Source of the DNA: a virus
IMG/VR virus record: IMGVR_UViG_3300025788_000001
Location: 1 to 64,000 of that record
Length of the DNA stretch: 64,000 nucleotides
Strand: one strand, 5' to 3'
Each line of letters starts with the position of its first letter. Positions within the stretch are counted from its first letter, which is position 1. Shown piece by piece: positions 10,485 through 16,942 of the stretch. Below the pieces are notes generated by a model, which did no database searches, was not told the DNA's origin, and saw only the letters and a program-made list of their open reading frames with translations. The position numbers and the translations under genes were made by a program.

Positions 10485-10634
10485 TTATCCTGAGCAGGTC
10501 GTAAAACAGTTGCCAGACCAATCACAGCAAATAGTACAGATTCGTCCTGTTTGCATATCAGTGTTTGTCATACATCCAGCATAAACAGCGGATGCCGCTA
10601 AGACCAGCCCAAGGGCTACGATAATTTTACTCAT
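10485..10634 (-). CDS. Tiny secreted Cys-rich peptide, 49 aa
   Basis: ATG at 10634 lies inside the end of the SSB-like gene (ATGAGTAA arrangement); the stop is TAA at 10485. Residues 1-19 form a typical signal peptide: Lys3, a hydrophobic core 'IIVALGLVLAASAVYA', then 'AGC', which could be a signal peptidase I site or an imperfect lipobox. The mature part is short and has six more cysteines in 'ICTICCDWSGNCFTTC', besides Cys21. I read it as an exported, disulfide-bonded or metal-binding peptide. Possible roles include superinfection exclusion at the envelope or a lipoprotein; none is shown. It is odd to find it inside a DNA replication operon. Confidence 0.65.
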   Translation of the reverse strand: MSKIIVALGLVLAASAVYAGCMTNTDMQTGRICTICCDWSGNCFTTCSG

Positions 10635-11514
10635 CGTCTGTATCCCACTCATCAACAACAGAAGCTAAGTCACCAGTTTTCTTCTTTGGCACCGCTGATG
10701 GTTTAACTGTAGGTTTACGCTTCTCAGGCTCATCAAACGACTCCGCTTCTTCCTTAGGTGCGGCTAATGCTGGAGCTGCTTTCTTTGTACCTGCACTTTG
10801 GGAGACAGACATTGTAACCGCCTGCTTAGCCTCCTTAGACTCGCTCTTTTCCTTAACGCTCTCATACTCTTCCTCGGACAACCAACGCATAGGCTGGAAG
10901 AACAACTTAGGTACTGCGGCTTTAGTATCGAAACGCAACCGAGTAACAACAGTCTCGGGGCTAATGCTCTGCGCGGCTAAGAATCTTGCGTACGCTTGTA
11001 GTGGGCGCTTGTCGCCTTCTTCTTTACCGAAGATTGATGTAGCAGATAGGGTCAACTGCATAACATCGCCAGTTACGTCGTTAGATAATACAACCGCAAG
11101 ACGCTGACTGAAACGACATGCGCGAGAATCACCTTGACCGGAGCCTTTGGCATTTTGTGGGCATGACGCGCAGTTACTAGATTGCGCTTCTTTAGCGGAC
11201 GCATCGGGTTTTTCACCGTCAGCAGACCAACAATCGGGTGCTTTCGATGCTCCTTCTTCATAGCTACCAGCGTAATATGTACGGCTGATCTTTGGGGCGG
11301 CTTGAACAATCACCACATCAAGATGGCGGTCTTCGATAGCTGCTACCTCATCACTACCTGACATTAAACGAAATACACCACCTTTAACGGAGATGCGCTT
11401 ACCAAAATTACCACTACCACCGCCTGATAGGCTTCTCGCTAATTCAGAAATCTCTACCGTCTTAGCAAATGCTGGTAGTTGGGCGGGGTTAAATGCTGTG
11501 AGTTCTTTACTCAT
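10627..11514 (-). CDS. Putative single-stranded DNA-binding protein with acidic tail
   Basis: 295 residues. The central part has four cysteines ('APDCW', 'SSNCASCPQ', 'RACRFS') that could hold zinc, as in some phage SSBs. The region from about 205 on is low-complexity, and the protein ends in an acidic tail 'VVDEWDTDDE', a hallmark of SSBs that recruit replication partners (T7 gp2.5, T4 gp32, bacterial SSB). It sits between the helicase and primase genes. Its first codons overlap the end of the preceding 75-residue gene (ATGAGTAA). The family assignment rests on architecture and context; the OB fold itself cannot be read by eye. Confidence 0.55.
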   Translation of the reverse strand: MSKELTAFNPAQLPAFAKTVEISELARSLSGGGSGNFGKRISVKGGVFRLMSGSDEVAAIEDRHLDVVIVQAAPKISRTYYAGSYEEGASKAPDCWSADGEKPDASAKEAQSSNCASCPQNAKGSGQGDSRACRFSQRLAVVLSNDVTGDVMQLTLSATSIFGKEEGDKRPLQAYARFLAAQSISPETVVTRLRFDTKAAVPKLFFQPMRWLSEEEYESVKEKSESKEAKQAVTMSVSQSAGTKKAAPALAAPKEEAESFDEPEKRKPTVKPSAVPKKKTGDLASVVDEWDTDDE

Positions 11515-11734
11515 TTGTTACTACTCCTGTGCTATTTGGCTTAGCTACTGCTTCGCCTGTTTGTAAAAATTCTAAAAATGTTGCGGCGGCTTCGGTAACT
11601 TCGAAAGCATCACCTTCATACATAGTTTTTGCAGCTGTATCCAAAGCCATTCGACGAAGGTCTAATTCCAGCATGATGTTACGTGCCGCGTTCTCTACTG
11701 CCTGTTGTTCTGGTGTTAATTGAGCGTCGCTCAT
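11507..11734 (-). CDS. Small hypothetical helical protein
   Basis: 75 residues, Ala/Glu-rich and probably all helical: 'QAVENAARNIMLELDLRRMALDTA' and 'AAATFLEFL'. A strong GGAG lies just upstream of ATG 11734. It is coupled to the SSB-like gene by an 8-base overlap, which suggests a shared role in replication or recombination. No family recognised. Confidence 0.7.
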   Translation of the reverse strand: MSDAQLTPEQQAVENAARNIMLELDLRRMALDTAAKTMYEGDAFEVTEAAATFLEFLQTGEAVAKPNSTGVVTNE

Positions 11735-11744
11735 GTAATTCTCC

Positions 11745-12149
11745 TTATTTAGTTGGTTTGCGTACTGATACTGATACTTCGGACATGGAGTTTAAACCCA
11801 TTGGTACAACGCCAGGGTTTTCATCCAAAAACATCGCCATATTCTTTTGAGCAATTCTCTTTTCAAAAAGATCAAGCGCATCGTGCTCTATCGCAAACGT
11901 CTTAAATGAATCCCAGTCGTCTGTGTAGTAGCGCGTCTTTTGCGACAAGATAATAGTACCTTCATCTGTTCGCACAGATTGAAGACCGAGCGCCACCATC
12001 TGATCCTTCATGGCGTTCTTAATTTCTTCTTGCTGCAGTTTAAGTTCCTCAAGCTTGGACTCATACTCCGTCGTAAGCTCATTAGTCCTGCTATATATCT
12101 TGCGATATATCTTTGCTAGTTTGTCTAGCGGAATCACTTCGTCTGACAT
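11745..12149 (-). CDS. Conserved phage coiled-coil protein
   Basis: 134 residues. The N-terminal third is a coiled coil ('KLEELKLQQEEIKNAMKDQ'), followed by a conserved core with 'SVRTDEGTI', 'KTRYYTDDWDSF', 'LFEKRIAQKNM' and 'FLDENPGVVPMGLN'. This layout recurs in phages beside SSB and recombination genes, but no function is established to my knowledge. A strong AAAGGAGG ribosome site precedes ATG 12149, and a good sigma-70-like promoter lies just upstream (12169-12197), so this gene probably heads a separate transcript covering the SSB and primase genes. Confidence 0.75.
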   Translation of the reverse strand: MSDEVIPLDKLAKIYRKIYSRTNELTTEYESKLEELKLQQEEIKNAMKDQMVALGLQSVRTDEGTIILSQKTRYYTDDWDSFKTFAIEHDALDLFEKRIAQKNMAMFLDENPGVVPMGLNSMSEVSVSVRKPTK

Positions 12150-12168
12150 ACTTCCTCCTTTGTCAATA

Positions 12169-12197
12169 ATTATACATCAATACAGACAGCTGTACAA
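12169..12197 (-). promoter_or_regulatory. Sigma-70-like promoter before the SSB/primase block
   Basis: On the - strand: -35 TTGTAC (12197-12192), a 17-base spacer, and -10 TATAAT (12174-12169), a perfect -10. It lies in the 63-base gap after the helicase stop codon and about 20 bases before the start of the 134-residue gene. A short hairpin (AACCC-ATTATC-GGGTT) sits between the helicase end and the -35. It would give separate control of 12.1-6.9 kb. Confidence 0.65.
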
Positions 12198-12212
12198 CCC
12201 GATAATGGGTTT

Positions 12213-13775
12213 TTAAATTTCGCCTATCTCCTCCTTATACAGATTGAGCAGAATGTCATGTCCTTCAACACGCTTTTCTAACTGCGCAAACATCCGCTTT
12301 TCTATATCGCTACCTTGTAAGTGTATCACAGTAACATTCGTACCTGTCTGTCCAATACGATCTGCTCTAGCAATGCACTGTAGGTAAGTCTCTACAGACA
12401 TAACGGGGCCATAAAATACTACTGTATCCGCGGCTGTAAGCGTTACCCCATGAGAGGCTGCCTGGGGTTGGACTACCAGTATACGCGGATTAGGTTCTGT
12501 TTGGAACCGTTTAAATATATCGGTACGCTTATTAACCGATACATCGCCATGAATCACCTCTGCCGCCACGTTATGCTTAAGAAGGTACTCGTGGATGGTC
12601 TCGATGCTGTGCCTAAAGGGTGCAAATACAATCACCTTTCTGTTGGTTTCTTCCAACACTTCTAGCAAAACATTCAAGCGAGGAGCGCAGTCAAATTCCA
12701 CGACCTCATGGCTGTCGGTGTATGCCGCACCAGCAGAAATCTGTAGTAGCTTGGATACACCAGCCGCGGCGTTAACTGCCGTGATAGTCTCGCCCGAAGC
12801 CTGCATAACCATGCGCTCTTTGAGGAGCTTATAGTACTTGACTTGCTGTGGGGTTAGGGGTATCTCTCGTGTCTCAGTTAGTACTGGTGGTAGGTCTGTA
12901 CACTCTTCTTTGGTAAACCTAATGGCAGGTTGCAACGCAGCAAATACCGCCTCAGCCGCCCCGCTCTTAGGAACCCATTTGAATTGGGTAAGCTTTTTCA
13001 TAACCTTGTCGCGCCACGCAGTAGCAAACTTTGGTACACCAGTCGGGTTAACTAACTTAGCTAAACCATACGCATCCACAGGCGACTGCGCAGAAGGAGT
13101 TCCTGTCATCATCCACAACATTGAATCAGGGTGCAGAATTCTATTAAGGGACTTCCATCGTTTAGTTGATGCGTTCTTGTATGCGTTGGCTTCATCTACT
13201 ATGACTAAATCAAACCGCCCATCGCGTGCAACTTCCTCGGCAATTAAGTTAAGCCCATCGTAGTTAACGATAACGAACTCATAGTCGCCTTGAACCATCT
13301 CGATACGCCGACTAGCCTGAGCATGGTGCGCCGCAATTGCAGACCTATGGATTATGCTGTTAGATATACCGCTTATCCAAGCATCGTGCATGATTGATAA
13401 AGGGCACAAGATTAAGCAACGTCTGACTTTCTTTAGCCGCATCAAGTAATCCGCCGCCCATAAAGCACTAAGCGTCTTACCAGTTCCAGGGTCATTAAAT
13501 ACAAACGCTCTTGGGTTAAGTGTTAAGAAGGAGGATGTTTCAACCTGATGCGCAAAAGGTCTATGCCTGCCTGGCCAATCATACCTAGCCGTTATGGGCG
13601 AGACTACATCTTTAACACCTAAGTTTCTTAATACCCTTACTTCCTCTAGACCCCAAAATACTGCCATCTCATATACACCACCATTCTCACCGACTATCTT
13701 ACTGCGCGGAATAATACTGTACTTATCGGGGTCACGCGTCCTAAATACTAGAGCTTTGTTCTCTACTATTTCCAT
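12213..13775 (-). CDS. SNF2-like superfamily 2 helicase
   Basis: 520 residues with the full set of SF2 motifs: motif I 'NDPGTGKT' (about residue 97), Ia 'ILCPLSIMHDAW', motif II 'VDEAN' (about 193), motif III 'MTGTPSAQ' (about 223), motif IV region 'KVIVFAPF', motif V 'ASHGVTLTAAD' and motif VI 'QCIARADRIGQ' (about 468). The last is the SNF2 signature. Motif II is DEAN rather than DEAH. These phage proteins are thought to remodel or translocate on dsDNA during replication or recombination. It lies between the 134-residue gene and a short gene that overlaps its start by 35 bases; its own ribosome site is weak, so coupling is likely. Confidence 0.92.
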   Translation of the reverse strand: MEIVENKALVFRTRDPDKYSIIPRSKIVGENGGVYEMAVFWGLEEVRVLRNLGVKDVVSPITARYDWPGRHRPFAHQVETSSFLTLNPRAFVFNDPGTGKTLSALWAADYLMRLKKVRRCLILCPLSIMHDAWISGISNSIIHRSAIAAHHAQASRRIEMVQGDYEFVIVNYDGLNLIAEEVARDGRFDLVIVDEANAYKNASTKRWKSLNRILHPDSMLWMMTGTPSAQSPVDAYGLAKLVNPTGVPKFATAWRDKVMKKLTQFKWVPKSGAAEAVFAALQPAIRFTKEECTDLPPVLTETREIPLTPQQVKYYKLLKERMVMQASGETITAVNAAAGVSKLLQISAGAAYTDSHEVVEFDCAPRLNVLLEVLEETNRKVIVFAPFRHSIETIHEYLLKHNVAAEVIHGDVSVNKRTDIFKRFQTEPNPRILVVQPQAASHGVTLTAADTVVFYGPVMSVETYLQCIARADRIGQTGTNVTVIHLQGSDIEKRMFAQLEKRVEGHDILLNLYKEEIGEI

Positions 13776-13920
13776 CTTCGTTTCTCTCTTCTTTTTGTTT
13801 TATGTAATCGTTCAAAGTCTTTGGTTGTTTTTTTCCAAAGATTGCTTCAAAGTTTTTATCAAACTGTTCTAGTTCTACACCTAATGGGCGAGGTGTATCG
13901 CCTTTACCACCATCTCTCAT
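13741..13920 (-). CDS. Small conserved phage protein starting MRDGGKGDTPRP
   Basis: 59 residues from ATG 13920 to TAG 13741. The N-terminus 'MRDGGKGDTPRPLGV' followed by 'FDKNFEAIFGKK' matches a short protein I have often seen in phage early regions ('GGKGSxPRPFxV ... FGK'), of unknown function. Its ATG overlaps the stop of the DUF7220-like gene (ATGA), and its own 3' end overlaps the helicase start by 35 bases. Confidence 0.7.
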   Translation of the reverse strand: MRDGGKGDTPRPLGVELEQFDKNFEAIFGKKQPKTLNDYIKQKEERNEDGNSREQSSSI

Positions 13921-14162
13921 TCTTTTTCCTTTGCTAATATCTGAGCTGCTCTATGAATTTTTCCATCAAACCAACGACGAACAACATAACTGCGAACAAC
14001 AGAAATGACTGTGTAAAGTAATCCCATGTAAAAGTTGTTAGTAAGAGTAATATGGAACCCAAAAAGAGGAAGGATAAGCAGGTTAGCAACAAAGTTAATA
14101 CCAAAACCAATCCCCACATTGATACACGCTTCATAAAAACTCCCTAGTTTAGTCTGCCTCAT
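13917..14162 (-). CDS. Two-helix membrane protein, DUF7220-like
   Basis: 81 residues. Two membrane segments: 'GIGFGINFVANLLILPLFGF' (about 17-36) and 'NFYMGLLYTVISVVRSYVV' (about 43-61), followed by 'RRWFDGK'. The layout (N-terminal 'EACINVGIGFGINF', central 'LPLFGF', 'VRSYVVRRWF') is that of the phage DUF7220 family. The role is unknown; inner-membrane location is inferred. ATGA overlaps on both sides place it in a translationally coupled run. Confidence 0.75.
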   Translation of the reverse strand: MRQTKLGSFYEACINVGIGFGINFVANLLILPLFGFHITLTNNFYMGLLYTVISVVRSYVVRRWFDGKIHRAAQILAKEKE

Positions 14163-14704
14163 TTCTCTTGTGCCTTTCTTAGTATTGCTCTAGCAAAATC
14201 TATTTGGTAGTGATGCCAATTTTTATAGTCTTTAAACACTTCATCTGCTACCTTCCGTATTTCCTCATCTGTTAGTGTCTTTGCTGGATGGGTGTAGAGT
14301 GGAATAGCAAGATAACCTTCTGCTGGTTCATACCCAACATAAACAAATTCACCGCCTACACTACTCATCCACGCTACTGGTTTGTTGTCAACTTGTAATA
14401 GCTGATTAGCGACATTTTTGGCATCATCGTAGCTATTGAGCGACATTTTAGTTTTTAATTCTTCTATCTCAGCTTGTTGCTGGCGTAGCATGGTGGCTGT
14501 CTGCATAAATATTTCGCCAGAAAAACCATTAGCCCTAGCTTCAGAGGCTTTATTTCCTTGAAATTCAATCAGTTCATTTGCGTTCAGAGAAGTCCGATTA
14601 GGGTTTACTCTTTTCCATATATGTTCATATGTGTAGCCTAGCGCAAGAGCTTCTGCCTCGGTCATTGCGAGCCTGTTTCCATCTTTGTCATGAAATATAA
14701 TCAT
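14159..14704 (-). CDS. Modular PVAW/PLYTHP protein (full A+B+C form)
   Basis: 181 residues. It contains all three modules of a family repeated in this genome: A, 'LNANELIEF ... TATMLRQQQAEIEELK', a coiled coil; B, 'PVAWMSSVGG ... IPLYTHPAKTLTDEEI'; C, 'FARAILRKAQEK' at the C-terminus. Module B resembles the short conserved stretch of lambda Ea22/ead-like phage proteins. No catalytic motif is visible. It is the only copy outside 21.1-23.6 kb, 6 kb away from its paralogues, and its stop codon overlaps the next start within the same conserved junction sequence. Function unknown. Confidence 0.7.
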   Translation of the reverse strand: MIIFHDKDGNRLAMTEAEALALGYTYEHIWKRVNPNRTSLNANELIEFQGNKASEARANGFSGEIFMQTATMLRQQQAEIEELKTKMSLNSYDDAKNVANQLLQVDNKPVAWMSSVGGEFVYVGYEPAEGYLAIPLYTHPAKTLTDEEIRKVADEVFKDYKNWHHYQIDFARAILRKAQEK

Positions 14705-14808
14705 TTTCTTCTCCGATTAACCATATCTTTTTGAATGATAATTCCACCAAAATAAATTAAGACAGCTATATACACAACGACTAGCACACCTATAATAATT
14801 TCATTCAT
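14701..14808 (-). CDS. Tiny single-pass membrane protein, 35 aa
   Basis: ATG 14808 to TGA 14701, with ATGA overlaps on both sides, which supports it as a real gene. One strongly hydrophobic helix ('IIIGVLVVVYIAVLIYFGGIII', given here from residue 4) followed by a basic tail 'NRRRK', so an N-out/C-in inner-membrane protein is likely. Function unknown. Confidence 0.7.
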   Translation of the reverse strand: MNEIIIGVLVVVYIAVLIYFGGIIIQKDMVNRRRK

Positions 14809-15203
14809 GGCATTAACTCTTTAGGTGGACGATCATCGCCTTCTCGGTAAGTCTTGCTATACAGCGTTAGCATCCGTAGATTACACATCACATGAGCTAG
14901 ATGTGGTAGTCCTGATTCGGGGTCTAGTTCTTCACCTCGTTGCCAAGCAGCTAAGTGTCTCATTGCACAAGCATAGGGAACAGACCAAGGCATTCCTTTA
15001 GCCCAATTCCAAGCAGCATATTTCTTTGTACCATACATCCAAACTCTAGCCTCATCTTCCAATGTAGCTAGTGGGATCAAACTAAGATCGGCTTTACCGC
15101 CGTTGAACCTAGCGCCTGATCCTTTTGCTGTACTGTTTACATCTCCTATACCTTTAGTTACTGTATCGTCACTGTGGTATACGTATTCTTCGTTTGGCAT
15201 CAT
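14805..15203 (-). CDS. Putative dATP/dGTP diphosphohydrolase (DUF5664-type)
   Basis: 132 residues. The core 'GARFNGGKADLSLIPL' (about 31-46), 'VWMYGTKKYAAWNWAKG' and 'HLAHVMCNLRML' match the phage dATP/dGTP diphosphohydrolase N-terminal family (formerly DUF5664), a MazG-related helical fold. The likely reaction is dNTP to dNMP plus pyrophosphate, shaping the nucleotide pool. Relatives occur in phages that replace adenine with 2-aminoadenine, but I see no PurZ in this window. The start is ambiguous: two ATGs in tandem after GGAGG, with spacing favouring the second (15200). A Ser/Thr-rich N-terminal extension is not conserved. Confidence 0.7.
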   Translation of the reverse strand: MMPNEEYVYHSDDTVTKGIGDVNSTAKGSGARFNGGKADLSLIPLATLEDEARVWMYGTKKYAAWNWAKGMPWSVPYACAMRHLAAWQRGEELDPESGLPHLAHVMCNLRMLTLYSKTYREGDDRPPKELMP

Positions 15204-15209
15204 TCCTCC

Positions 15210-15467
15210 TTATTTGATTGAGCCATCTGCCTTCCTTGGGAAACTTCTATTAGCACTAGCACTCTTAGCTTTAAGATTACTTCGTACCGTCTTACCGCCT
15301 TTGCTTAGGGGCTTGGTGTGATCTACATCCTTGCCATCGCCTTTATGCACTACGCCTTCCCTCTCAAGCATACGTCTAGCTTTATTGCGTTGGGCGCGTT
15401 TCTTCTTAACGGCTTCTGTGCCGTCGTAGTTTAGGTACTCTTGTCGAAAATTACGCTTAGCTACCAT
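15210..15467 (-). CDS. Small basic HNH-like protein
   Basis: 85 residues, strongly basic, with 'GDGKDVDHTKPLSKGGKTVRSNLKA' (about 43-67; listed here in part as KDVDHTKPLSKGG and RSNLKA). The 'DVDH...PLSKGG...NL' pattern is the HNH first and second motif, but the final His/Asn pair that completes the active site is reduced to 'SASANRS'. It may be a degenerate HNH nuclease or a DNA-binding protein of the same fold. An AAGGA ribosome site precedes ATG 15467. Confidence 0.65.
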   Translation of the reverse strand: MVAKRNFRQEYLNYDGTEAVKKKRAQRNKARRMLEREGVVHKGDGKDVDHTKPLSKGGKTVRSNLKAKSASANRSFPRKADGSIK

Positions 15468-15966
15468 TTTTAAGTCCTTTCTTATTGTGCTCGGCTACTG
15501 CCTCACACCAATCAATAAATTCCTCTACAGAGGTATCGTTTCTAAAGCTGTTTACTGCCCTACAAACCATTTGAATATTATCGGGCGTATACCCTCCGCC
15601 TGCAACAATACGATCTATGGACGCATTTGTTTTTGTTATTACGCCTTTTTCTAAAGAGCAGGTCAAGTCTCGCCCCGTTAGAGCACACTTGTAGTTTTGC
15701 TTTTCAAGTCTGTCTAGAATAATCTGCTTAGTTAGTTTGTCTCTTTTTCTACCGCCATAATACAAAAGGCGTGCGGCATACCTTGACCAATCACCGCTTA
15801 TATATGCGTATTGATTCTCAGTAGACTGTATACCTGTAATGTATTTCCATTTGCCTTTACATTGTGGAGAACAAAATTTATGTACGCCCGAACGTGGAGT
15901 AAACAAAGTACCACAAACAGCGCATGCTTTTTGTTTAAATGTTTGTGGTGTGTCCCAGCGTGGCAT
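15457..15966 (-). CDS. HNH endonuclease with N-terminal zinc ribbon
   Basis: 169 residues. The N-terminal zinc ribbon is 'CAVCGTLFTPRSGVHKFCSPQC' (cysteines near 15, 18, 32 and 36). The C-terminal part, 'CALTGRDLTC ... ASIDRIVAGGGYTPDNIQMV', has the layout of an HNH/His-Me finger domain in which the first metal residue sits in 'SIDRI' and the last Asn in 'DNIQMVCRAVNSFRN'. It may be a homing-type nuclease or a nicking enzyme used in replication. It overlaps the small HNH-like gene by 11 bases. Confidence 0.7.
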   Translation of the reverse strand: MPRWDTPQTFKQKACAVCGTLFTPRSGVHKFCSPQCKGKWKYITGIQSTENQYAYISGDWSRYAARLLYYGGRKRDKLTKQIILDRLEKQNYKCALTGRDLTCSLEKGVITKTNASIDRIVAGGGYTPDNIQMVCRAVNSFRNDTSVEEFIDWCEAVAEHNKKGLKNGS

Positions 15967-15977
15967 TTTGTTCTCTC

Positions 15978-16646
15978 TTAATAATGTTTGCGGTGAAACT
16001 CACAGCTTTTTACAGGACACCACCCACATAGCGGGGTGCTATTTGGATTCCATATGTCATTGTCGTGGCTAGAGGCGAGCTTGGCAACCCGTTCTCTATA
16101 CTTATTCCAATGGTAAGGGGCATCTTCTAACAGCATTTTATGCTTAACCGCACTCCCTTTAACTACAAATAGTAGGGCTGAGTTAACTTGCCGTATGTGG
16201 GGGAAGTGAGCAAACACCATCAAAGACATTAGGATTAGCTGATCTCGGTCAGGATACTTGTCGTTGCCTGTCTTATAGTCAATAACCCAAGCCTTTAAGC
16301 CATCGTCATCAATAATAAGTAAGTCAGCAATACCGCGTACCCAAACGTCGTCATCTTTAAAACCGCATGGGGAGAGGTCAACCCTCAACCCCATCTCATA
16401 CTCAGCTAACTTGCGTCCTTCTTTTTTAAGTAGGCTATCCAGTACTGGCTTCATGTAGTCATACTCAGGGGGCAGGGGTGTGCCATCCTTAACGTAAACT
16501 TCTGCCGCTTCATGCACTTGCTTACCGTAGATAGTGTGGACAGTATCAGTGAAGGGGTAGTTTTTAAGTACCTTGACTTCATGAAACCTCCTAGCACAAC
16601 CTTCGTAATCTTTAAGCCCTGAATGGCTCCACTTAATTGTAGTCAT
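15978..16646 (-). CDS. PD-(D/E)XK nuclease, Cas4/RecB-like
   Basis: 222 residues. The nuclease core reads 'VRGIADLLIIDDDGLKAWVIDYKTG' (split: 'GIADLLIID' supplies Asp, 'WVIDYKTG' supplies the D-x-K pair), with Gln in 'RDQLILMSLM' as the following helix motif. One Cys in 'YEGCARRFH' near the N-terminus and three near the end ('LCGWCPVKSC') match the Fe-S cluster layout of Cas4-like and AddB-type exonucleases. It likely resects DNA ends in recombination-dependent replication. It is coupled to the metallopeptidase-like gene (TAATG) and sits next to the DNA polymerase. Confidence 0.8.
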   Translation of the reverse strand: MTTIKWSHSGLKDYEGCARRFHEVKVLKNYPFTDTVHTIYGKQVHEAAEVYVKDGTPLPPEYDYMKPVLDSLLKKEGRKLAEYEMGLRVDLSPCGFKDDDVWVRGIADLLIIDDDGLKAWVIDYKTGNDKYPDRDQLILMSLMVFAHFPHIRQVNSALLFVVKGSAVKHKMLLEDAPYHWNKYRERVAKLASSHDNDIWNPNSTPLCGWCPVKSCEFHRKHY

Positions 16647-16942
16647 TAGAATTTTGCTGTTCGTATGGCTTGTTCAAGGCGGTCGGCAAACCCACTAACA
16701 AATGTTTCCTTGGCGTTTAGTTTGGACTCACCCATATCGTACAAAATAGCATGAACAATCTCATGCCACAAAGTATTATGTTGCCGCGATGCCGCCTGCT
16801 TAGCAATGGATATAGTGTGGTTACTGTAGTTATATGCACCTCGGCACTCATCCCTACCGACAAACACACTATCGTATAGCTCTACTTTGATTTTGGTTTT
16901 GCCTATTGTTATTACCTTTGGTACTGCAAATCGTTTGGTCAC
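16646..16942 (-). CDS. Small zincin-like metalloprotein (HExxH)
   Basis: 98 residues with 'HNTLWHEIVHAILYDMG' (about 55-71), which holds an HEIVH zinc-binding motif in a helix, preceded by a beta hairpin ('AYNYSNHTISI'). This resembles ImmA/DUF955 and SprT-like small phage metallopeptidases. The third ligand may be Glu in 'NAKETFVSGFADRL'. It could cleave a repressor or host regulator; the target is unknown. An ATGA overlap links it to the polymerase gene upstream. Confidence 0.7.
   Translation of the reverse strand: MTKRFAVPKVITIGKTKIKVELYDSVFVGRDECRGAYNYSNHTISIAKQAASRQHNTLWHEIVHAILYDMGESKLNAKETFVSGFADRLEQAIRTAKF

Noticed and set aside
12838-13263. 141-codon + strand frame inside the helicase gene
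   Set aside because: Antisense to conserved helicase motifs, with no ribosome site.
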